Positions 25,777-37,232 of a stretch of DNA of 64,000 bases are shown piece by piece. The translations under genes were made by a program, and so were the position numbers. The notes under the pieces are model-generated. The model did no database searches. It was not told where the DNA came from and was given only the letters and a program-made list of their open reading frames with translations. Source of the DNA: Oenanthe sinensis (lineage: Eukaryota; Streptophyta; Magnoliopsida; Apiales; Apiaceae); NCBI GenBank assembly GCA_028671895.1, contig CM053810.1, forward strand, positions 67,085,501 to 67,149,500, read 5' to 3'. Positions within the stretch are counted from its first letter, which is position 1, and each line of letters starts with the position of its first letter.

Positions 25777-28700
25777 ATGGAAGAAACATTTGTTCCATTC
25801 CGTGGAATCAAGAATGATATTCGAAATAGGCTGTTATGCTACAAGCAAGACTGGACTGGCGGTATTCGTGCGGGCATCAGGTATGTGTTTCCTCCATGGC
25901 TCAATTGTAACATATGCAAGTGTCAAATGAGTATGTGACTATGTGTGTAATGATTATGACGAGTAATCATAATGTTACGTCTATAAGTTTATGAATTTAG
26001 GGCAATAAGTAGGAACGACAGCAAACATACAGTGGATCGAGAATATATGACCATGTTGAGCTTTTATTGACCAGGATCCTGGCACCAACAACATACATAT
26101 TCTTTGCTTCAGCAATCCCAGTTATATCCTTTGGGGAGCAGCTAGAGAGAGATACTGGTGAGATAGTCTTCAAGATTTATTCTTATGTTTGATTGAAGTT
26201 ATATTGTATGTGCTTAAAAGAGGTTCAATTTTTAAATACATGCTGTAGATGGAACTCTAACTGCAGTGCAAACTCTTGCATCAACATCACTTTGTGGTAT
26301 AATTCATTCAATTCTCGGAGGTCAACCACTTCTTATACTTGGTGTAGCTGAACCAACAGTCTTGATGTACACATTTATGTTCAAGTTTGCGAAAGATAGA
26401 AAGGATCTGGGTCAGGAGCTTTTCTTAGCCTGGACAGCATGGTATCTACTCGCTGACTATTATAAAACTTGTGGTTTCATATCTGGTGATTCTGGTCATA
26501 ATCATATGCTTTCTTAATGTGGTTGTATACAGGGTCTGTGTTTGGACTGCCATTTTGCTTTTCATTCTAGCCATTTTGGGCGCGTGCTCCATAATCAATA
26601 GATTTACGCGTCTAGCTGGTGAACTATTTGGTCTCCTTATTGCAATGCTCTTTATGCAGGAGGCTGTCCGAGTAAGAATGCTTTGACCATGCAGTTGACT
26701 TTTTCTTTTTGATATAAAAAAGACCTTCTTTCTTTTTCTTTTAAAGATTTTTGAGAATAAAACTGTAGCAAAGGGAGGTTCCACCATGAAAGATATCTGC
26801 TTTAATGTTTCAATACGTTCCTACTTATTAAACCTCATCATCTTATTGCTCTAGTTTAACTCCTAATAGTCTTTTATAACCCCGACTAGCAGATGCTGCT
26901 AGAGAAGTCTACAGTTTCAATGGATTTAAGTAGTATCCTAGAAACCATCTCAACTCGTTCACAGACAGTCATATTTCCAAGGATTTTCTGCAGCTAAAAT
27001 CCTTGGCGAACAATAAATAAACATATATTGTGATCTCTTGCACTTGTTTGCAATATGAACATAATAATATCTTGAACATCATCCTATAGGGAGTGGTGGA
27101 TGAATTTCGCATACCAAGGAGAGAAAATCCTAATCAGGCTGCTTTTTTACCATCTTGGCGCTTCGGGAATGGAATGTTTGCATTGATTCTGTCATTTGGC
27201 CTTCTCCTGACGGCATTAAGGAGCCGTAAAGCTAGATCATGGCGCTATGGAGCAGGTACATGTTAACGATCTTGTGTAATTAATGCTTAACTTTGTTGTT
27301 CAAACTACTTTATAAGTTGTTTAATGAATGAAGTTGCCACTTCACATCGTTCTAATTAAGTTTGAACTTTGAAGTGTTAAATAAGTAACTATTAATTGAT
27401 ATCTATTTTAGTCATTCACGTGATTATCTTGACTTGTAACATTGCCAGTGCAACATGCCAAACACCTTTACTTGACATAGCTTACAAGTTACAACTCAAA
27501 AATAATGAAGAAACTAATTACAAGACAACTTTCAATTGTCCGGGCATATGGGTCCCCTGAGGTTGTTTTTCAGCCTAAATTTTGTTCTCTTTGATGTGAC
27601 CTAGTAAGTGCAAAATAACTTCAATAGAAACCCTGTAAATGTCTCTGAGTTATCAATTTTTGACTTTCAAATTTGCTTTGAAGGTTGGTTACGTGGTTTT
27701 ATTGCTGATTACGGTGTCCCGCTCATGGTGCTGGTGTGGACTGCCATCTCCTACATACCAGCTAATGATGTCCCAAAAGGTATACCAAGAAGGCTTGTCA
27801 GTCCAAATCCATGGTCTCCGCATGCTTACTCAAACTGGACGGTTATCAAGGTTTCTCTCCTCTATACTCTACAAACATAAATCAGTAACTGCGTTAAGGC
27901 TTTTTATTCCACTTGGTTTGATGCAACCTCTGTCTTGAAAATCATAATGTGATCATGTTCCAGGACATGCTGAATGTGCCGCCTATGTATATTATTGGCG
28001 CATTTATACCCGCAACCATGATTGCGGTGCTTTACTATTTCGATCACAGTGTTGCATCTCAACTTGCTCAGCAGAAGGAGTTCAATCTAAAGAAGCCTTC
28101 TTCATATCATTATGACCTTCTTCTTTTAGGCTTCTTGGTAACCTATCAATCTTAGAATTTGATATCAGTAACTAGTTGATAAATTTGTCATTTTTACTGG
28201 TATCTTATTTTATTTACTGTCATTTATTTATTGACCAGGTCATATTATGCGGGCTTATTGGCATTCCTCCCTCTAATGGAGTAATACCACAATCTCCAAT
28301 GCATACAAAAAGCTTAGCCACTTTAAAACATCAGGTACTGTGTACATCTAGAAAAACAATGAGAATTGTTGGAGAGTTGAACTTTAGTTTTATGCATAAG
28401 ATAATGGCCATCTATAAAGTAACATCATTAAATTTTCAAAAAAAAGTTAATTTGAAGTGATCAAGTCCTATCTGAGCCGAATTTGTAGGCATAAAACCGT
28501 GTTATCCATCTTTCTTTGTTTTTGGCACTCAGTTGCAGTACGATATTCGCACCAATCTGTAGATCAACTCTAATAAATGCCAATATATGTATCCACATAT
28601 AGGACAGTGTGAATGCTGTTATATATGATCATACTTTTTTCACCTCTGCCGTTACAAGTAGAAAAACGTGGATCATTTTACTCGAACTAATATGTAGAAA

Positions 28701-30622
28701 GGAAACTTATAAGACTTCCAGCCTCTTGGTTGTCAGATAAATTCTGTATTCTAGTGTGCTGGACATTTTGACATCTGATTAATGTATCTCTCCATTTCCT
28801 TACTTCCTTATATATGTATGTTGGATTCTGATTTAAAATCTGATGGGCAACTAAGTGTATTTTCTCCTTGAACAGCTTCTTCGCAACAAGATAGTATCTG
28901 CAGCTCGAAAGAGCATTAGTAAGAATTCTAACCTGGGCCAGTTGTATCAGAATATGCAAGAAGCTTACCAAGAAATGCAAACTCCACTTGTCTACCAAAC
29001 TCCATCGGGATTGGTAAATAATCATACATTCTCATTAATTTGAATTTTCTGAATCTTGTAAGCCCTCGTATATTATACTGTCTTCTAACAGGGGCTTAAA
29101 GAGCTGAAAGAGTCCACAGTCCAGCTTGCTTCGAGCAGTGGTTACATTGATGCACCAGTTGATGAGACAGTTTTTGATGTGGATAAGGACATAGATGATC
29201 TTTTACCTGTTGAAGTCAAAGAGCAACGCCTGAGCAATCTGCTTCAAGCATTTTTGGTGGTTGGTTGTTTAGCAGCTATGCCTCTTCTGAAGATGATCCC
29301 AACGTCAGTACTTTGGGGATACTTTGCATTTATGGCTATTGAAAGCTTACCTGGGAATCAATTTTGGGAGAGGATACTTTTGCTTTTCACTGCTCCAAGC
29401 AAAAGATACAAGTAAGTTTTTGTTCATATATGTAGGATAGTGGACTTTATCTACTAATATTTGGATAATCGCAGCTGCAGCATATACTTAATATCTAGAA
29501 AATGATAAGTAGCAGTGACTTGAACATGTGTTGATAAAGTTGAACTTGTGTTGATAAGTTCCACTTGGATCTCCATACCAGTCTCCAGATTTACCTATAC
29601 AAATTTTAGATAAACTATGAATTTCTTGTACATGTAAAAATAATATTTCATTTCTTTTGTTATTTTCTTCATGTATTAACACCATATTTTCCCATTATTT
29701 ACTTGTCAGGGTGTTGGAAGAGTATCATGCAACATTTGTTGAGACGGTACCTTTCAAAACCATTGTGGCCTTCACCTTGTTTCAGACAGTTTACCTTCTC
29801 CTGTGCTTTGGCATAACTTGGATCCCTATAGCTGGTGTTCTATTTCCACTCTTAATCATGCTCCTTGTTCCGGTGAGGCAGTATATGCTGCCCAAATTTT
29901 TTAAGGGAGCCCATCTTCAAGATTTGGATGCCGCAGAATATGAAGAATCTCCTGCAATTGCATTTAACATGTCTTTTGGAGTAAGTCCTACAACTTTCAG
30001 TTTTTCAGCTAAATTTGTAAATATGTTTCAACTTTGCAGCACTTCTGGCCATTTCAAGAATTTGCTTTAGACTAATATATAGTTTCAATCCAGTATCAAT
30101 CTGTAAATGTAGCATATGACCATTGATTTTTGTTATAGTCAACTTATCCATTAGGATATTCTAAATTTACTGTCACTGGACTAAGATTATTGTATTGTGA
30201 TCATTTACTGAATTTTGGTAGGTATGGTAGGCTCGATACTCTTTCCATGTGATTTTGGCAGGTTTTATTTTCATCTGTATGTAAGATTCTGAATCAGCAT
30301 TTAACCTGCATACTTACAGGGTCAAGACACTGAAACAAGGAATGCTCAAATTAGCAGTGGGGAAATACTAGATGGAATTATGACAAGAAGCCGTGGTGAG
30401 ATTCGTCGGCCACAGAGTCCAAAAGTAACAAGTTCTACTCCAGCTTTACAAGAGGGTATGAAACCTGCATATAGCCCACGAGCATCACCTGAGGCATATA
30501 GTCCCCACATGAAGGAGTTACGGAGTACTAGGTTGAAAGTCAAAGGAATTGAAATAAGGCAAACGCCTAGTCCTGGACCATCCAATCTTGGTCAAAGCAG
30601 TCATAGTTCGCCTTCAGGCTAA
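25777..30622 (+). CDS. BOR1: Boron (borate) transporter, BOR1-like, SLC4 anion-exchanger family
   Basis: Plasma-membrane borate exporter that loads xylem with boron under low supply. Exons: 25777-25880, 26075-26157, 26249-26441, 26533-26671, 27090-27255, 27684-27850, 27964-28137, 28239-28334, 28876-29013, 29092-29411, 29710-29980, 30320-30622; together 717 codons, the size of plant BOR1. The N-terminus MEETFVPFRGIKNDI leads into a multi-pass HCO3-transporter core (GIRILAPTTYIFFASAIPV, LGVAEPTVLMYTFMFKFA, IPANDVPKGIPRRL, GLIGIPPSNGVIPQSPMHT). In the cytosolic loop I see tyrosine sorting-type motifs YQNM, YQEM and VYQTP, which in Arabidopsis BOR1 control endocytosis and polarity; that role here is inferred. 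The hydrophilic C-terminal tail (TRSRGEIRRPQSPKV) is the kind found in the BOR1/BOR2/BOR3 clade rather than BOR4. All introns are GT-AG; the gene appears intact. Confidence 0.94.
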
Positions 30623-32514
30623 ACCCCAAGCTTATTTCGGTAGGAGTTTAGTGGTTCTCGAGAGGTCTTGTGTTATGTAAGTACCTGTAATGTTGATGAT
30701 ATGGTTTTCTTTTGGTAATGTTATTCTATGTCCACTATGTATATCGTTTGCTAGTCGCACTTTTTCATGTAACCAAGTACTAGGATGGCTTGAGAACAAA
30801 TTTACGATAACTTGTAGTCTGTAGAGAAGCATATGAAGTAAAAAATTAACTAGCTGGCTTAATTTTATATTATTACTTATTTTTTTCCACTCCAAATTGT
30901 CTAGCCGCACAGCAATCTTGCCGATGTAAAATACTTGTGCTGAGTATTATTTGTGTATTACATGATCAATCAGGTACCTCACTCACTGGATCTTTGGATA
31001 TGTTGGTATTTAGTTAAATAAGCTAAAAGCCTTTAAACATACAACTAAGGTATAGGTTAGCAGTCTGTTTCACTTGGTCATGGAATATGGTCCAGTCGTT
31101 CTCAACGCATTATTGCAATTTGCAAAGAATTGACATGAAAGCACCATTGTCTTTACCTGGTATGTGGACAGGATCACATGGTGCAAGGCCTGTCATAAGT
31201 CTAATGTGAAGTGTAATTAGTTCGTTTTATCATCATATTATTGATGATTTGAATCTACAAAAAGTAGTTTCAATTCAAAAGTACCAAGAAGTATGTGTAG
31301 GACAACACTAGTTAAATAGTTTTAACTTGATCTAATGCTGCAATTTGTACACCTTTAAACGTCGGGAATTCTTCTTGGACCTTGTATATTTTCTCTACAT
31401 GTACAAACTTTTGCTACAAATCCTTATATTTACCAGCAAGTAAATGAAGATGTCTGATGATCAAAGTTGTCCATATAAATTTATAACGTGGTACTTGAAA
31501 ATTAGTTGTCAGTCTGTGTTATGAGCACTAATGTTTTATTTAGATAGTAGATATTCCAGGTTTGAAGAAATGGATGAATCATGCCTTGAAAATTTTCTGA
31601 AGCCAGGAAATGTTCTTTTCCTACCGGAAAAGAGGCGACTAGGTGAGTAATTGTCCATTCTTGTCTGGTAACTAGTGCATGTCACGTACTGAAGCTAGGA
31701 CACTTCAATCTTTATCAAAAACAAGTCCACTACGTGTAGCATTTGTTGGGATAGGGAGGAGGGACATCGATGAAGATGTTCGCGTCTGAGCATCGCATAA
31801 CACATCTTATCAATATGGTGTGAGTCTTTTCCTGATGTAAAGCAAGCAAGGAGTATCCTAATTTTTTCTTAGCTTGTTTTGGTTTGACTACCAACCAAGT
31901 AATTGTCATATCTGTCATTCCGTGAATAGGTGGCTACCAAGTGCATTTTCTTTTCCCCTTTTTTAGGATTGCATAGGCCTTTAGTCGGTAAGATAATGAG
32001 TATGATTGCATCAATGTCCTTGGCACATTTTCTTTGAGGTTCGAACTTTTTTTTTTAGTTACGTACTAAACTGTTATAAATCACTTGATAATCTGGTCAT
32101 GAAAAGTTTGTTCTGTTCCTCTGTGTGCTAACTCATAGTCTATTGAAACCAAGAGGCATCGTGTTCTAAGCTTGTTTTTGGAATCTCCACGCATTGAGTT
32201 GTAATGTGTGTGTTTCTTTGTTAAATTTTTTTTATCAGCTTTATCATTCACCTACACACGCATATGGATGAGTATATGTCTGTGACTGCGTTTGCAAAAA
32301 CTTCACCAAGTAGTACTACTTTATAGGGGGGGAAACTAGGTTTCTCTTTTGAGTATTCATTTGAAAAGACATGAAACGACGTATGATGGAATGGTGAAGA
32401 GTCATTAGGAGACTTGGGTAAAGTTAGAGGGTACATCTTTTAGTGGCATGCCTGAAGTTTTTTCCACTAGCTTTACCATCTATATAGAAAAGCCATGTTT
32501 TTTTCTTTGGGATA

Positions 32515-32660
32515 TGGTGAACGACTGAACGTACGTACACATGCCTCCACTGAGACTCAAACCCTTAACTATTATGAAGAAAAAAAGGTTTTCACAAGAA
32601 ATGAACCTTCAACTTCTGTTACCCTAACCACTCAACTAAAGGGATTATATACGCAAAGTT
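32515..32660 (-). mobile_element. Possible SINE remnant
   Basis: On the minus strand TAGTTGAGTGGTTAG looks like a Pol III A box. GGTTCATTTC about 35 bases later and GGGTTTGAGTCTC further on are possible B boxes. A purine-rich stretch follows at the low-coordinate end. Weak evidence, as no target duplication is visible. Confidence 0.3.
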
Positions 32661-33044
32661 TGTGCTGGATAAAAAAACTGTAAGCACTTGGGCCCTCGTT
32701 TAGTTCTGTAAATACCCATGGCACTGATAAGTGATGCTAACATATGGGAACCACACAAGTAATAATTGATTGCTATCGATACTTGGACACCCCTGCAATA
32801 TAAAGGCTCTTCGAACCAAGTTTCTTCATGTTATCAATATGACATCAGTTCGAACTTCTGTAAAAAAATTCTGATGCAAATAAGAAAATAACCATAATAT
32901 CACGACATTTCTACTGCAATCCTTCTTATTTTTTACTGCCAAGTAGTGTGACCAGTGTCCATGGAATGTTGATCCAGCTCCTGACTCTGATTCTGCTTTG
33001 CAATTACCCTATTTAAAAAGATTTGGAACACCCTATTTAAAAAT

Positions 33045-33320
33045 GCGTATCTTGTTAAAAAAATAATAATATTGATTATAGCCTTTAAAAATGCGTATTA
33101 ATTTTACTAAGTAATTTACACCCAAAATGTAAATGTGTATGTAACTTTAAAGTAAAATAATTAAGTAGTTGGAGACCCACGTGACATATGCGTATTAAAG
33201 AGACACACCATTTTGAAATGTGTATCATGTGAACAATTAAAATAAAAATATTAGCAAGCTGAAGTCACCGTTGAAACATGCGTATTTATTTCATAATACA
33301 CCTTCCTAGAATGCGTATCA
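33045..33320. repeat. Array of ATGCGTAT / ATGTGTAT motifs upstream of the GDSL pseudogene
   Basis: ATGCGTAT occurs near 33045, 33092, 33188, 33279 and 33312, with ATGTGTAT variants near 33135 and 33220. All lie on the same strand, with spacings of roughly 32-58 bases. The sequence between copies is AT-rich and unrelated. It may be the subterminal repeat zone of a transposon or a clustered binding site. Function unknown. Confidence 0.6.
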
Positions 33321-33419
33321 ATAACAGTCTAACCTTGAATAACATCCGTTATTTCTGTCACCCGCGATAAAAAAGCCCGTTATTATTGTCCTTCACTCGA
33401 AATTTAATCAAGAAAGATG

Positions 33420-36107
33420 ATGAGGCCCCAAATAGTATTATTTGGGGATTCAATCACTCAACAATCTTTTAGTTTAGGTGGATGGAGTGCATCTCTTGCT
33501 GAGGGTGTTGGCCCTATATGTCACAATTTGAGGAGAAAATGTCCTAAATGGTACATTCAAAAAAAATAGTCATAAATAACACTCCAAAACGTTACATCGT
33601 GTGGAATTTTGAAAAAAAAAAAAATTCTCTCCAAAACGCTACTTTAAGTTGCGCTTTTTAGCCTAGAATCCAAGATAAAGTAGCGTTTTTTCCCGAATTT
33701 TTTTTTTTAAAAAATAAAAAAAATGCAAAACGCTACACGAAATAACATTTTTTCCCGAAAAAAATTAAAAAAAAGTGTAAAACGCTACACGAAATAGCGT
33801 TTTCACCCCTTTTTCAGCACGCCCCACTATTTAGCGTTTTGGAGTGCCATTTAGGGTCGGTAATACGAGTTGTGCTGTTTAAGGCATTCCAAATTATGAC
33901 ATTGAGGCCTTTTCTCTGATGCATTCTCCAGAAAGGTATACATACATACATATGTACTTTTTATATATGCAAGTTTCTTGATTTTAATGGATGATCCATT
34001 GATATATATGTGTTTGATTAGGCTGATGTACTTGTTCGTGGGTATGATGGATATAACACAAGATGGGCACTCTTCTTGTTGCATCACATTTTTCCTCTGG
34101 TATCTTTTTCAAGATCTTCAAGATTGCATCTTTACTGGAATCTGATTGTTTACTTTTTTTATCTTTTAAAATGTAGTGTATTGGTTTTATTTGCTTCATT
34201 TTGCTTTTTAGTTGTGGTACTTTCGAGTGTGTGTGACTCTAGTGAGGTAATGAGATTATATATGACTGAATGGTCTTTGCAAGTTTATTGTTTTACTGTG
34301 TCTCAGAAATTGCCATTTTATGCATTAGAGTTATCTGAATTATAAGAGATTTTGATTTAGAATACGGGATCATATTATTAGAAGAGCTACTCTGTTGTAT
34401 TGTTTTTGTACCGAGTTGAAGCCCATGCTAGAAAATAGTATTTGGGAAGCTTATTCTATTTCAGTCATATTCTTTATGGAAAAACTTCATCTAATTCAAA
34501 ATAGGCTAGTTTTCTATTTATGCAGATAGCATTTGGCGGATGAAGAATTTATTATTATCATTTCCGTCCTTTGCTTTTGAATCATTTTGCAGGATGCTAA
34601 AACACCTCCCCTCGCTACCACGATATTTTTTAGGGCTAATGATGCTGCTCTTTCAGGAAGAACCAGTGAGAGGCAACATGTGCCTATCGAAGAGTATAAA
34701 GAAAATCTAAGAAAAATAATTCATCATATAAAGGTTAAATCTTTTATCCATAAATGTATCTCTTTGCTGTTTTTAATTCCTCATTTCTGTAAGGTGATTG
34801 CTGATTAACATTTCCAACCTATTGAGTTTACTATTGCAATGGATTGCTTTAGAATACAAAGCTGTTGGAATTGACTCAGAATTTTTAAACATCAGATTAC
34901 TTTGATAACTATGTAAATTGTTCATCTCCGCCATAAATTAAAGCTAATTGCAATGGTAATGTGCACATACTGTTTTAGACGTACAGTCCTTTCTGTTTAG
35001 TATTGCTGTGTATGTCAAACTCTTACCTTCATGTTATCCTCTTTACATGTGACTTCGAATGCACTTCGTATTTAGATGGTTGTAATAAGTAATTCCCTTA
35101 CTGGGTATTACTTCTATCGATTTATATCCCGCATCAGGTCAACTATATCAATGTGCTCGTCACCGGCAGCCTCTAAAACCATCTGCTATATTAATTATTT
35201 AATTTCTTTACATGATTATTGCAGAAATGGTCTAATAAGGTGTTGGTGGTGCTTATAACTCCACCGCCAATTGATGAGGATGGACGCTTTAAATATGCAC
35301 GGTAAAAGAAAGAATGATACTTTGACCTTACAATTGAACTGAGACAAACATTGTCCAAGTGCTGGCTGTTTTGATTTGCTGAAGATTAAATGTGTAATGA
35401 ATTGATATGATTGTGTAGAACTGCCTTTTCTTTGTCTACATAGTATGTTAATATGGTATACTTCATAACAGTAATAAGTTTGTATGATCAGATCTTTGAA
35501 AGGACAAATGAAGTTACACGGCTTTATGCAAAGCAGTGCATTTAATTGGCGAAGGAACTAGGCATCCCTTCTATCAATTTATGGTCCAAGATGCAAGAAA
35601 CGGACGGCTGGCAAAAGAAGTTTCTAAAGTGAGTAACAAATTTAAGCATGCCTTCGTAAGCAAATTGCCTGATTGGTTTCTTTAATATGTATCGTCTTCG
35701 GACTGAGGACAGAACTGGAATAGAGTTTATTAAAAAACATGGTAAAACAATAAATGATGGACGGCTTTTATTCAAATAACTCAAATCGTACATGCTGCAA
35801 CACGAAGTACACATATATCATTCATGACTTCATGCAAATATGGGAGACTTTTGTGTATATGGGTTTCTTTTGTTAGATTGTTGAGTGCATTATCTGTTTA
35901 GAACTTCATACTAATACAGACTGAGGTTTTCAATACAGCGATGGGTTGCACCTAACACCGGAAGGAAATGCAGTTGTCCATCAAGAAGTTACAAGAGTTT
36001 TTGGTGAATCAGGGCTTTCTGCCGAAGAAATGCCACTTGATTTTCCTCATCACTCCAATATTGATCCTGAAAAACCTGAAAAAGCTTTCCAGATAGGGTG
36101 CAGTTAG
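33420..36107 (+). pseudogene. GDSL esterase/lipase, CPRD49 / isoamyl-acetate-hydrolysing type, disrupted
   Basis: SGNH-hydrolase family esterase. Exon pieces: 33420-33500 plus 33918-33935 (one exon split by an insertion), 34022-34099, 34593-34733, 35225-35301, 35479-35628, 35939-36107. Motifs: block I LFGDSIT with the Ser nucleophile; ADVLVRGYDGYNTRWAL; block III-like FFRANDAAL; VLVVLITPPPIDEDGR; the His block DGLHLTPEGN. Lesions: (1) about 417 bases with inverted ends sit between SASLA and DAFSRK of exon 1, and reading through meets stops; (2) an in-frame TAA at 35543-35545 in exon 5, just after YAKQCI, where the family continues with an acidic residue and LAKELGIP. The rest is in frame and well preserved, so the damage is recent. 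A shortened product joining GAGGGT at 33506 to 34022 would restore frame across the first lesion but not the second. Confidence 0.85.
33501..33917. mobile_element. MITE-like insertion inside GDSL coding exon 1
   Basis: Near the left side GGCCCTATATGTCACAATTTG (33511) faces its inverse CAAATTATGACATTGAGGCC (33890-33909). Further in, CACTCCAAAACG (about 33583) faces CGTTTTGGAGTG (about 33835). The core repeats AAACGCTAC several times in both orientations between poly-A and poly-T runs. It separates exon halves that are contiguous in the family. A target duplication is only suggested (TTGCTGA / TTCTCTGA, diverged), so the superfamily is open. No coding capacity. Confidence 0.75.
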
Positions 36108-37232
36108 TTCTTATCTTTAATTGAACAAACATTCTTGGATGCAATGCGGCCATATATGCTCGTGTAGTTTGTGCACAGGCATGTTTAAACGGGTCATCTA
36201 CAAAGAAACTGCCAAATTTGTTTTCAAGTTTATAAAATATGATGAAAACGTATTTGTATTTATTCTGCACGATCCAAATAATTCTTTTTGTTTTAGAAAT
36301 ATATATCACTGGATTTCAAATAATATTGTTGTTTCCAGTACAATGAGTGAGAATTAGCTAGGTTTTGGATCTTGCTCAAGAAAAGTATGTATACAAGGGA
36401 AGGAAACGAGTTAGTATTTTACAAACTGTCATAAAAAGACAAACACAATATTTTCTGAAAGACTGGGTGCTAACTCGATCAGTTGTAATAGCAATTAGTA
36501 TAAGCAACCACGAAACCTTGAGAATCATGAGAGGTCCAACAGAACCACTAAAAAAATTGGGAGAACCACTAAACAAAAAGAGTGCAGAACGTTTTTGGTT
36601 TTCAAATTCCTGCTGTTTTTGTTCTCAATTATATCTGACTATACATACACGAGGGCATTTCCCTCTTCATATTGTTGCAAGAAATTTACTAAAATCTTAG
36701 CAGCATTCATATTCATGTCCCTGTGGAACTTCGTTCAACAGTACACAATATGAGAGAAATCCAAGCCATCTTGCCTATATGCCGTATAGTAATTTTAGTA
36801 CTGCCTTCACAAGAAAATTTAAAGAAAAAATAATTAACAATACATAAAAGGAAACTATTAACCCAGGGGGAATAAGAAAAATCTTTAATCCATTGCAAGT
36901 ATAAAAAAACATACCACCAAGGTACCTAATTTTTCGGAGTAACATCAAAACGAACCAGTTGGATAGAGCTTGTATTTGGTTCCCTAAAAGTTAAAATAGC
37001 ACCTAGTACTAGATCTGTCACAAAATATCTATGGGCTACTGGGTGCTTTCAGCATTTACAATCCTTCTGGCCACTGACTTCAAATGTTTTTCTTTTCTAA
37101 AGAGGGGGAAGGGATAAAAAGGGGAGAATATGTGGCGATTATCAGTAGGGCCATGATACAACCAGACTCTACTATAAAGTATGTTCCAACCAGGACAAAG
37201 TTCCGCCAGCATAATTTTCCATGATAAAAGAT
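36108..37232. other. Intergenic region, convergent 3' ends of GDSL pseudogene and PPT gene
   Basis: Should contain the 3' UTRs of both converging genes. No exon, RNA gene or clear repeat seen. Confidence 0.5.

Larger units (their letters stand above)
30623..33419. other. Intergenic region between boron transporter and GDSL pseudogene
   Basis: The first ~300 bases should hold the BOR1-like 3' UTR. I see no gene after it. A small exon-like fragment with good splice consensus lies at 31560-31642 (see findings). A SINE-like segment with A- and B-box words on the minus strand is near 32515-32660. An array of ATGCGTAT-type motifs fills 33045-33320, directly upstream of the GDSL start. Confidence 0.5.
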
